From Narthecium ossifragum (lineage: Eukaryota > Streptophyta > Magnoliopsida > Dioscoreales > Nartheciaceae), in contig OY986965.1 of assembly GCA_963920575.1 (NCBI GenBank), forward strand, positions 11,794,290-11,858,289: a DNA stretch of 64,000 bases. Direction: 5' to 3'. Both the position numbers and the translations under genes were made by a program. Below the pieces are notes generated by a model. The model was not told the origin of the DNA and searched no databases. It saw only the letters and a program-made list of their open reading frames with translations. Position 1 is the stretch's first letter; every line of letters starts with the position of its first letter. Of the stretch, positions 55,062-64,000 are shown piece by piece.

Positions 55062-58000
55062 ATGGCGACTCGGAGGAAGCCCTCCTCCTCGAAGCCGGCT
55101 GAGATCTCCAGCCATGTAGAAACCCCGGCCCCGAAGCCCTCCAACGACGTCCCACCCCTCGCTCCGCCCAAGCTCGGGCTAATCCTCCCCGCCGCGGCCC
55201 TCTTCTATGGCTTGTACTTCTATTTCCTCTACTTCTACTATCTGATCGAGCCTGAGCTCCGGCGATCTATTGCCATTAACGCTGCCATGAGCCTTGGCGG
55301 CTTCGTCGTGGCCGTTTGCATGATCCCCGTGGCGGCGCAGTACGTGCTCCGCCGGAATCTCTTCGGGTATGACATCAACAAGAAGGGAACTCCTCTGGGC
55401 GCCATCAAAGTGTAAGTTTTATTTTGCCCCTGAAGGGTTTTGGCAGATGGCGGTGCCAGATTAAGTGCATTTTTGTGTTTATTAGGAATTGCTCTCACTG
55501 ATTTCCTTTTGCTGCAAGTTTTATTGGTGATCAAAAAGTTGGTTTCAACCTTTTGATATGTATCATGGGGTTCTAACCTAAGTAATATAGGTAATAACTT
55601 GGTGATATTTAATTGTTGATCTCAGCCTTTTGTTTTGAAGTGAAGAACTAAAAATTGGTCTCAATTTAGGAGTTACTGAGTGTTTGATGAGAACTTTTGT
55701 TTTTCTAGAGGGGCGAGTATATATTATTTGGACGATAGAATCATGGAGAAGTGCTATAAACTCAACCTATTGGTTGATGATAATGTGCCACAAAGCTGTA
55801 GCCTTGTAAGTTTTGGGTTGGATGCCACTGTGAAACTCGTCTTTGATTAACATGCCTCATATATATTTATGTGTTGATTTAAAGGGTTCATGTTATGTGT
55901 ACAACTGGTCAAAAGTAGCTATACTTGTACCTTGAGCGGCCCTTCTTGATCTGGTTAAATCTTATTTGTACCACTGAGCTTCACTGTGACAAAATGTCTC
56001 AATCTCCATCTAAAAGCAACGAAGAGAGCTTCTGAAACAATTTTATAATATTTCAGTCTAAATGCTAGCATGAGAGTGTACAGTTGATCACACTTAAGGT
56101 ATGTTTTAGATGTTTCTAGCTGCCGATTATAATTAATATATTATCCTAATATCGACAAGCCATAATCGGTTGGGTAAACAACCATTGGTTTTCATAGTTG
56201 ATTTTAGGTTCCTTGATAGTGGCACATTGGTAGTGACTATTTCCTTGCTAATTGTGAAGTTTAACCAGATTTTGGACCTATAACCATAACACAAGAAATT
56301 TATAGAAATACTTTAATTACTCTGAATCTATTGCCATTAACGCTGCCATGAGCCTTGGCGGCTTCGTCGTGGCCGTTTGCATGATCCCCGTGGCGGCGCA
56401 GTACGTGCTCCGCCGGAATCTCTTCGGGTATGACATCAACAAGAAGGGAACTCCTCTGGGCGCCATCAAAGTGTAAGTTTTATTTTGCCCCTGAAGGGTT
56501 TTGGCAGATGGCGGTGCCAGATTAAGTGCATTTTTGTGTTTATTAGGAATTGCTCTCACTGATTTCCTTTTGCTGCAAGTTTTATTGGTGATCAAAAAGT
56601 TGGTTTCAACCTTTTGATATGTATCATGGGGTTCTAACCTAAGTAATATAGGTAATAACTTGGTGATATTTAATTGTTGATCTCAGCCTTTTGTTTTGAA
56701 GTGAAGAACTAAAAATTGGTCTCAATTTAGGAGTTACTGAGTGTTTGATGAGAACTTTTGTTTTTCTAGAGGGGCGAGTATATATTATTTGGACGATAGA
56801 ATCATGGAGAAGTGCTATAAACTCAACCTATTGGTTGATGATAATGTGCCACAAAGCTGTAGCCTTGTAAGTTTTGGGTTGGATGCCACTGTGAAACTCG
56901 TCTTTGATTAACATGCCTCATATATATTTATGTGTTGATTTAAAGGGTTCATGTTATGTGTACAACTGGTCAAAAGTAGCTATACTTGTACCTTGAGCGG
57001 CCCTTCTTGATCTGGTTAAATCTTATTTGTACCACTGAGCTTCACTGTGACAAAATGTCTCAATCTCCATCTAAAAGCAACGAAGAGAGCTTCTGAAACA
57101 ATTTTATAATATTTCAGTCTAAATGCTAGCATGAGAGTGTACAGTTGATCACACTTAAGGTATGTTTTAGATGTTTCTAGCTGCCGATTATAATTAATAT
57201 ATTATCCTAATATCGACAAGCCATAATCGGTTGGGTAAACAACCATTGGTTTTCATAGTTGATTTTAGGTTCCTTGATAGTGGCACATTGGTAGTGACTA
57301 TTTCCTTGCTAATTGTGAAGTTTAACCAGATTTTGGACCTATAACCATAACACAAGAAATTTATAGAAATACTTTAATTACTCTGAATCTGTAATAAAAT
57401 TTATCTTCCTCTTTGATTGTTTACATTTCTTCTCTTAAGTGTTTGATTTGAACTCTGTCTTGACATTTTCTCTCCTGTTTAAAGGATAAGCTGGTCTTAA
57501 AATTCAGAAAAACCTTCAGCTTTCTTCATATGTAAAGTGTGCATTCTGATATTCTCAAAAACCAGTTACTTCTTTACGAGTCAAATTTTATAGTAGATGT
57601 CACAAGGTTGTCAGACTTTGTTTAGCAACTAGACGATCATATGCCATCCCATATGACTTTTAGTGGAAGCAGTTATCAAGTGTTCCTACTTTTTGGTGTC
57701 TCTAATGCTTAATATGTTAGAGATATTGTGGTGAACATTGTTTCCATTCTTTATGAGAATCAAGCCATCGTGTTACATATACCTTGAAATTTAGTGCTAT
57801 TATGCATTTGCAATTGTTAGTGATCTTTTCCCATTCTTTTTTCTCAGGCCTGAATCATTGGGAATTGCCATTGGAATAATCTACTTGGTCATTGCTATAC
57901 TATTTCAGCATTTCAACTTCACTTCAGACTCCAATGTATGTTTGTCCACACTGTCATTCTGGCTTTCAATTATGGTGCACTGTACTACATAGCATTAATC

Positions 58001-61000
58001 CTGGATCACGAAGGTCACTCTATATAATTCACTTTTTAGGTATGTAAATAACATGTTCATTTAGTGCAACCAGTTGTTTCACAGATGTCCTTTGTGATTT
58101 TATATTGTTAATCTATACCCTTCCAAGTGGAGTAAATATCTTATTTTGATAGAGTCATAACCCCACTTGTGACTATACTTGTAGCTCACTTTTCCATGCA
58201 AGAGCAAGAAATTATCTCTTTAGGATGGAAGGTTAACGAGCTCATTGGGAATGAATGGCTTACATTTATTTGATCTCTAGATTCATTTGAAACCTATATG
58301 ACGAATCTTAATATTTGAATTCCTAAATTTTAAGACCCAAATTCATTTGTCCATGCATAAATTTTTAGCATTCCCAATTTACTTGAGACTAGGAAGGAAA
58401 GCAACTTTACTGGAGGATATATTCGAGAAATAAAATGAATTAGTTAAAGGATCTCTCTAAGATTTTGAAAGATAATCTTAGAAAAGGCAATAGACGAACT
58501 TAATTATGCTGTCTACTCATTGACAAGAAACTATTGTCCATGTGTAAATAAGAAACTCGATAAATCTTCCCTATACTTTCAGAATGTCTCTAATTTGGTA
58601 TGTGTATGTTAGGAAGGCAATCAAGCAGCAATAAAGGAAGTAAATCGTTCCGGATTGGCAGCAATAGTTTCCTATTTAGTCCTTTACATTTGGCAGCAGC
58701 AGTTTCTTATTTAGCTCCTTAATTATATTAGGAAGCCGGGTGGCAAATTAGTTTCTTTTCATGCATTAGGAAGGTTAGTTGGCAATCTATCCTTATTAGC
58801 AGACAATAATCTTGGCAAGTAGTCTGAATTATAGTAGGACTAATTGGAGGATGAGTATCTTTATAAGCTGGGCATGTAATCTTTACAAGGGATAGAAAAA
58901 AAGCATCTTCTTCTATTGGCTAAGTCCTCTTCTTTCTTCTCCTCTCTGGTCTCTTCTTCTCTTCCTCTCCTACAATTTCTTTCAGCAACTAGTAATTCTG
59001 ATAGGATCTATAACCTCTTCCTATCAAGAAATTAGCTCTGATACCAATTGATAGGACCTAGATTTTACGGTCCTTTTCAGATTGCGCAGAAGGTGGGTCC
59101 TATTGCCTACCGGCTGTTGTTGCCTCCTCAATCCAAATTACATCCGGTCTTCCTAGTAATTCTGATAGGATCTATAACCTCTTCCATTATTATGCTAATG
59201 TAGTTCATTAAATTCTGCAGATGTAAGCTATTGCGAAATGAATGAATATTACATCTCCTTTCCAATCTCTAAATATCTTTCTCTGCCTCTGCTTTTCTTC
59301 TTCTTCTTTTATTCTTCTTCTCCTCCCTCCAGCGATCTATAACCTCTTCCTATCAATCTCTAAATATCTTTCTCTGCCTCTGCTTTTCTTCTTCTTTTAT
59401 TCTTCTCCTCCTCCCTCCAGCGATCTGGTGTAGGCTGTTCTTATTTAGCTCTCGCGCCAACCAAGCTCCCCGATCTCCCTCTTCCTTTACCGTCAACCTC
59501 ACCTCCGACGCAGCAGCCTCCTAAACCACCAGATCCGCCGGCCCAATTTCCGCCGCAAGCTCCTCCTCCTCCAATAGTCCTTATCTTTAGCAAAGGCCAT
59601 CAACTAAGTTTTTTGGCCATATCATCTCCGCTGTCGATCTTCCACTAGCATGATCATTACAGCTACGGGCAACCGCCGTCATGGTTCCCTTCGCCGTGGT
59701 GACCTCCTCCATGCATACCGAGTTGTTTTCGACCCTGGCGGACTCGACCTATTGAGACCTAGTTGTTATACCCAGCTTAACGGGCTCGAGTTCGACCTTA
59801 AGGTCAAGGTCGATTTCAAGTGGGGTGGAATGTTAGGAAGGCAATCAAGCAGCAATAAAGGAAGTAAATCGTTCCGGATTGGCAGCAATAGTTTCCTATT
59901 TAGTCCTTTACATTTGGCAGCAGCAGTTTCTTATTTAGCTCCTTAATTATATTAGGAAGCCGGGTGGCAAATTAGTTTCTTTTCATGCATTAGGAAGGTT
60001 AGTTGGCAATCTATCCTTATTAGCAGACAATAATCTTGGCAAGTAGTCTGAATTATAGTAGGACTAATTGGAGGATGAGTATCTTTATAAGCTGGGCATG
60101 TAATCTTTACAAGGGATAGAAAAAAAGCATCTTCTTCTATTGGCTAAGTCCTCTTCTTTCTTCTCCTCTCTGGTCTCTTCTTCTCTTCCTCTCCTACAAT
60201 TTCTTTCAGCAACTAGTAATTCTGATAGGATCTATAACCTCTTCCTATCAAGAAATTAGCTCTGATACCAATTGATAGGACCTAGATTTTACGGTCCTTT
60301 TCAGATTGCGCAGAAGGTGGGTCCTATTGCCTACCGGCTGTTGTTGCCTCCTCAATCCAAATTACATCCGGTCTTCCTAGTAATTCTGATAGGATCTATA
60401 ACCTCTTCCATTATTATGCTAATGTAGTTCATTAAATTTTGCAGATGTAAGCTATTGCGAAATGAATGAATATTACATCTCCTTTCCAATCTCTAAATAT
60501 CTTTCTCTGCCTCTGCTTTTCTTCTTCTTCTTTTATTCTTCTTCTCCTCCCTCCAGCGATCTATAACCTCTTCCTATCAATCTCTAAATATCTTTCTCTG
60601 CCTCTGCTTTTCTTCTTCTTTTATTCTTCTCCTCCTCCCTCCAGCGATCTGGTGTAGGCTGTTCTTATTTAGCTCTCGCGCCAACCAAGCTCCCCGATCT
60701 CCCTCTTCCTTTACCGTCAACCTCACCTCCGACGCAGCAGCCTCCTAAACCACCAGATCCGCCGGCCCAATTTCCGCCGCAAGCTCCTCCTCCTCCAATA
60801 GTCATTATCTTTAGCAAAGGCCATCAACTAAGTTTTTTGGCCATATCATCTCCGCTGTCGATCTTCCACTAGCATGATCATTACAGCTACGGGCAACCGC
60901 CGTCATGGTTCCCTTCGCCGTGGTGACCTCCTCCATGCATACCGAGTTGTTTTCGACCCTGGCGGACTCGACCTATTGAGACCTAGTTGTTATACCCAGC

Positions 61001-62088
61001 TTAACGGGCTCGAGTTCGACCTTAAGGTCAAGGTCGATTTCAAGTGGGGTGGAATGTTAGGAAGGCAATCAAGCAGCAATAAAGGAAGTAAATCGTTCCG
61101 GATTGGCAGCAATAGTTTCCTATTTAGTCCTTTACATTTGGCAGCAACAGTTTCTTATTTAGCTCCTTAATTGTATTAGGAAGCCGGGTGGCAAATTAGT
61201 TTCTTTTCATGCATTAGGAAGGTTAGTTGGCAATCTATCCTTATTAGCAGACAATAATCTTGGCAAGTAGTCTGAATTATAGTAGGACTAATTGGAGGAT
61301 GAGTATCTTTATAAGCTGGGCATGTAATCTTTACAAGGGATGGAAAAAAAGCATCTTCTTCTATCTCTAAGTTCTCTTCTATCTTCTCCTCTCTGGTCTC
61401 TTCTTCTCTTCCTCTCCTACAATTTCTTCCAGCAACTAGTAATTCTGATAGGATCTATAACCTCTTCCTATCAGTGTACATGTATATTGGCCGTAGAGTC
61501 TTATTAGTTGGAGTTCGGAAAATCAACGAGTCTATACCTGTATTGGTCACCAACAATCATATTGATGATAACACAACAGGGCTGAAAATAAGCGTGCCAT
61601 TATCTTTAATATTGAACATTGTGCTAGTGTTTATTATTTACAAGAAAGCAATCATACTTTGTTGAATGCTGGATATCAGCTGAATTCCTCGTTAAACATC
61701 AAATGCTTTTTGCAGTGGCTTGTTGAATACAATGCGGCTTTAGCATCTATCTGCTTCATGATTCTTCTTGGCTTTGTTGATGATGTTCTCGATGTTCCAT
61801 GGAGAGTGTAAGTACCTTATTACGATTAACAACTCCAAGTTTTCCATGTCAAACAAGAAGCTTGATTATTTTCATCTGAAGGGCTGGCATGTGATGCTTT
61901 CTTTGTCATTATACAATGTGAAGAGATTCAAAACTGTCAGTAATTATCTATTCTAATTGTGAAGAACAGAAAGCTGGTGCTGCCCTCATTTGCAGCACTT
62001 CCACTGTTGATGGCATATGCTGGGCATACTACTATAATCATACCAAAGCCTCTAATCCAGTATGTTGGGGTAGGAGTTTTAAATCTTG
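55062..62088 (+). CDS. ALG7: UDP-GlcNAc:dolichyl-phosphate GlcNAc-1-phosphotransferase, exons 1-4 (partial)
   Basis: This ER-membrane enzyme (GPT/DPAGT1) makes GlcNAc-PP-dolichol, the first step of N-glycan precursor assembly and the target of tunicamycin. Exons: 55062-55411, 57848-57935, 61716-61807, 61970-62088, all with GT donors and AG acceptors, joining in frame without stops. The start MATRRKPSSSKP opens a hydrophilic, Pro-rich tail; membrane segments follow at about residues 42-64 and 74-95. Family motifs: INAAMSLGGF, RNLFGYDINKKGTP, PESLGIAIGI, the acidic pair in LGFVDDVLDVPWRV (magnesium binding in the family) and LLMAYAGHTT. About 216 of roughly 430 expected residues are present; the remainder lies right of the window. 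Intron 1 has a duplication and intron 2 a retroelement array, but the visible coding sequence is intact. Confidence 0.93.
55265..57386 (+). repeat. 1061-bp tandem duplication covering end of exon 1 and start of intron 1
   Basis: Copy 1 is 55265-56325 and copy 2 is 56326-57386. The junction is the 4-bp word ATCT. The copies look identical throughout. Copy 2 contains a second version of the last 147 bases of exon 1 (56326-56472) with its GTAAGT donor. There is no AG acceptor directly before it, so it should be spliced out as intron. Confidence 0.93.
57387..57847 (+). other. Remainder of ALG7 intron 1
   Basis: AT-rich unique-looking intron sequence that ends in a pyrimidine tract and TTCTCAG (57841-57847). 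Nothing else is recognised. Confidence 0.7.
57936..58606 (+). other. ALG7 intron 2, left part
   Basis: Starts GTATGT. AT-rich, with no ORF or repeat recognised. It ends with GTGTA (58602-58606), the left target-site duplication of the LTR array. Confidence 0.6.
59071..59152 (+). pseudogene. Gypsy integrase C-terminal fragment in the LTR array
   Basis: The frame reads FQIAQKVGPIAYRLLLPPQ then SKLHPVF. It resembles the region between integrase and chromodomain of chromovirus-type Gypsy polyproteins (GPVAYRL...LHPVFH). The same piece recurs at 60295-60376. It shows that the element descends from, or captured, Gypsy pol. Confidence 0.7.
59236..59425 (+). repeat. Pyrimidine-rich direct repeat inside the array
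   Basis: The block CAATCTCTAAATATCTTTCT followed by a CTT/CTC-rich stretch and CCTCCAGCGATCT occurs twice (about 59262-59340 and 59355-59427). Copies recur 1224 bp downstream. Confidence 0.75.
61479..61715 (+). other. ALG7 intron 2, right part
   Basis: AT-rich intron sequence ending in a T-rich tract and TTTTTGCAG (61715). No gene is seen. Confidence 0.6.
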
Positions 62089-62620
62089 GTAAGCTGATGT
62101 TATATTTGTTTATTTTTCACTGTGGTTAAGGGTACCTTTACTTCAAAAATGCCATATGGACCATGAAGTTGTATTTATTGCATATATTTGGATACTTCAG
62201 TCTATTGTCTTGGAAATAATTCTGTCATTTGCCAATAACTATAGGGATTGTAATATCGATAAGCTTGTTTTTGTTAAAAGACCTTGATTGTATAAAAAAG
62301 TCACCAGGAATTTTTCAAAGCTATTATTAAAATCAGGCAATATAATGGATATTGTTTGCTGGTTCAGATCTTATTTGGTTCTTATCATCATACTAGTGAA
62401 TGCCCATCCCTACGACATGGATATTTAGGGTTTTTTTCAGAAAATTTCGGTAAAACCTCCTCTATACCGAGGGCTAAATGAGACTATTTTACAACATTCA
62501 TAAAATACAAAAATTAAATCACAGTATAAAAGGAGCAAACATTGTCCCGGAGCAAACCTTGTCCTCACAAACCACACAAATCACAGCTTCCTCGAATACA
62601 ACATAGGTCACCGTTGGATC
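62089..62620 (+). other. ALG7 intron 4, left part
   Basis: Starts GTAAGC (62089). AT-rich to about 62400 with nothing recognised. From about 62430 the composition changes ahead of the GC-rich block. Confidence 0.5.
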
Positions 62621-64000
62621 AACTTGATCGAACGCTCCATAACATTGCTTGTTAATAATGGCCCCACTCCATTATCGCATCCAACGACCAGTGCTTGATG
62701 TCGATCGACCACCACAGTCCAGCGCGTGCCTAGCACGCCATCTCGTGTGCGCCCCGTGCATGCCCGTCCTACCTTATAGCCAACGCCTGCTCCTACGCGC
62801 TGCTGCCAGCACTGCGCGCCATGACACCTCCGAACACACCACACGTCGCTGCCCTTCGAGATCACGCCTTCGAGATTACTATCGGATCCGACAGATCATG
62901 AGCTCGACGCCTCCGACTATGCTCATCGACTATGCTTGTCGACGCCTTCGACTATGCTCGTCGACGCCTTCGACTATGCTCGTCGACGCCTCCATGCTTC
63001 GACGCCTCCGGAGCTCGACGCCTCGACGCAAGTCATCGATGCCATTCTCATGAAGGAGGGATTTCCCAACACTAACTTCGTACCTCAGGAGTGAAGGTGG
63101 CGATGCCGGCGTCATAGGTCATGGTGAGGTCGGGGCGGAAGAGGCCAAAGGACCACTCTGAGAGTGGCCCTGGCTTGAGTTCCTCGTCGTAGGGGGTGAA
63201 GATCTAGACTTCCTCGGCATCAACGGCGTCGTGACCTTGGAGGGATCTTAATTGATTGGTAGGAGGAGGAGAGGGCGTCGTGGAGGTTTTGCATCGCCGG
63301 ATCTCAGGACCTCGTTGCCGACGGACATGATGGCGATGGGGGAGGTTGGGTAGGAGCTTGGAGGCGGCCCAGGAGCTGGCGAATGAGGCAGAGGCGGCAA
63401 GGGTGGGGATGTCTCCATTGGCGGCGCCGACAACGATGGAGATGTTCGAGCCGGAGAGGGTCGAGAGCATGGCCGGGCTACCTCACAGCCATGTGCCCTC
63501 GCGCGCCAAAGCCTACTCCTACTCGTTGCTGCTCAGCAATGCGCGCCATGACACCTCCAAGCACACCACACGTTGCTGCCCTTCGAGATCACGCCTCCGA
63601 GATCACTATCGGATCCAACAAAGAGGTTGACGGCGTGGGGAATAGAGAGGTCGACAGCGTGGGGCGAGATTGACGGCGTGGGAAGCTCCTCTTGACGGCG
63701 GGGCCGACAGGTTGGGCATGGTCGACGACGTGGGTTGAGGTCGACAGGGTGGGGAGCAAAGATGGAGAGAGGGGGATGGGGGACAGAGAGGTCGATGGTG
63801 TGGGGTGATGTTGACGGCGTGCGTCCGACGACGTGGGGCGAGATCGACGGCGTAGGGAGCTCCTCTCGACGGCGTGGCCGACGAGTTGGGCGTGGTCGAC
63901 GGCGGGGGCGAGGTTGACGGTGTGGGGAACAGAGAGGGAGAGAGGGGGATGGGGGATGGAGAACAGAGAAGTCAACGGTGTGGGCAGCAGGGGCAAGGTT
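62621..64000. repeat. GC-rich minisatellite block
   Basis: No supported gene, although several short ORFs exist. A 22-bp motif (TCGACGCCTTCGACTATGCT-like) is repeated about four times at 62904-63022. A segment at 62770-62885 recurs diverged at 63500-63612 (both with GCGCGCCATGACACCTCC and ATCACTATCGGATCC-like text). From 63620 to the end, GACGGCGTGGGG and GTCGACGGCGTGGG-type words alternate irregularly. The block could lie in ALG7 intron 4 or beyond a rearrangement, because the next ALG7 exon is not found in the window. Confidence 0.6.

Larger units (their letters stand above)
58607..61473 (+). mobile_element. Tandem LTR element: three LTRs and two internal regions (TRIM-like)
   Basis: LTRs of about 420 bp lie at 58607-59026, 59831-60250 and 61055-61473, each TGTTAGGAAGGC ... 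CTTCCTATCA. Two 804-bp interiors (59027-59830, 60251-61054) separate them, a 1224-bp period. GTGTA (58602-58606 and 61474-61478) flanks the whole. A purine tract AAGTGGGGTGGAA precedes the second and third LTRs, setting + orientation. The interior has no intact gene, only a Gypsy pol shard (59071-59152 and 60295-60376) and a short end-of-pol-like ORF. Copies differ at only a few bases. Unequal recombination between LTRs of sister copies would give this pattern. Confidence 0.9.

Noticed and set aside
56326..56472. Second functional exon of ALG7
   Set aside because: It copies the end of exon 1 and its donor but has no AG acceptor at its left edge, so it should not be spliced in as an exon.
56317..56595. 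92-codon minus ORF and its twin at 55238-55534
   Set aside because: Antisense to ALG7 exon 1 and to its duplicated copy.
59242..59433. 63-codon ORF (and copy at 60466-60657)
   Set aside because: Encoded by a CTT/CTC-rich repeat within the LTR array; low complexity, no motif.
62649..63053. 134-codon ORF and neighbours in the terminal GC-rich block
   Set aside because: They overlap on both strands, are built of minisatellite units and show no domain.
1..64000. tRNA, rRNA or other structural RNA genes
   Set aside because: None seen by eye; tRNA-like words at 19090, 40144, 51880 and 59035 are retroelement primer-binding sites.

Overview
This is eukaryotic nuclear DNA from a flowering plant. 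The evidence is spliced genes with GT-AG introns, a plant-type receptor-kinase relic, and plant lineages of LTR retrotransposons, MULEs, hAT elements and an L1-type LINE. A monocot is my guess from the overall look; nothing in the window proves it. About four fifths is transposon-derived. I see one apparently working gene, the 5' half of an ALG7/GPT gene near the right end, and one dismembered host gene, a G-type lectin S-receptor-like kinase.

Layout. Bases 1-44933 hold the relic of the receptor kinase on the + strand. Its kinase exons survive as islands at 1722-1815, 7788-7863, about 9140-9351, 41132-41473 and 44627-44933. Nested insertions separate them. A solo LTR (1816-7787), itself split by a hAT transposon (2721-6119), cuts the first cytoplasmic exon. 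A second hAT (7864-9006) sits at that exon's splice donor. The next intron is swollen to about 32 kb by a decayed MULE (about 9816-15293 and 31741-32519). The MULE was hit by a solo LTR (15294-31740) carrying a complete 13.9-kb Athila-type Gypsy element with an env-like ORF (17436-31375). The same intron holds an L1-type LINE (about 32640-39835, apparently inside a MITE) that carries two LTR insertions, and a Copia-type LTR (40158-41131). A truncated Gypsy gag element (41474-44510) separates the last two kinase exons.

Bases 44934-55061 are intergenic. They contain a 381-bp tandem repeat split by a 6.9-kb non-autonomous LTR element (46429-53345, minus orientation), a probable MITE, and the ALG7 promoter. 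The promoter has a perfect plant/animal ER-stress element, CCAAT-N9-CCACG, at 54945-54963. ALG7 exons 1-4 (55062-62088) join in frame without stops. Intron 1 carries an apparently exact 1061-bp tandem duplication that includes the end of exon 1. Intron 2 carries a three-LTR, two-internal tandem retroelement array. The window ends in GC-rich minisatellites within or beyond intron 4.

The most unusual structure is a set of paired GATCGATC palindromes. The two members are almost always exactly 22 bp apart. They occur in arrays in both Athila LTRs and the Athila 3' region, and in LTRs of a different family inserted in the LINE. Element boundaries were set by target-site duplications and terminal motifs read by eye. 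Functions of proteins are recognised from motifs, without database searches.
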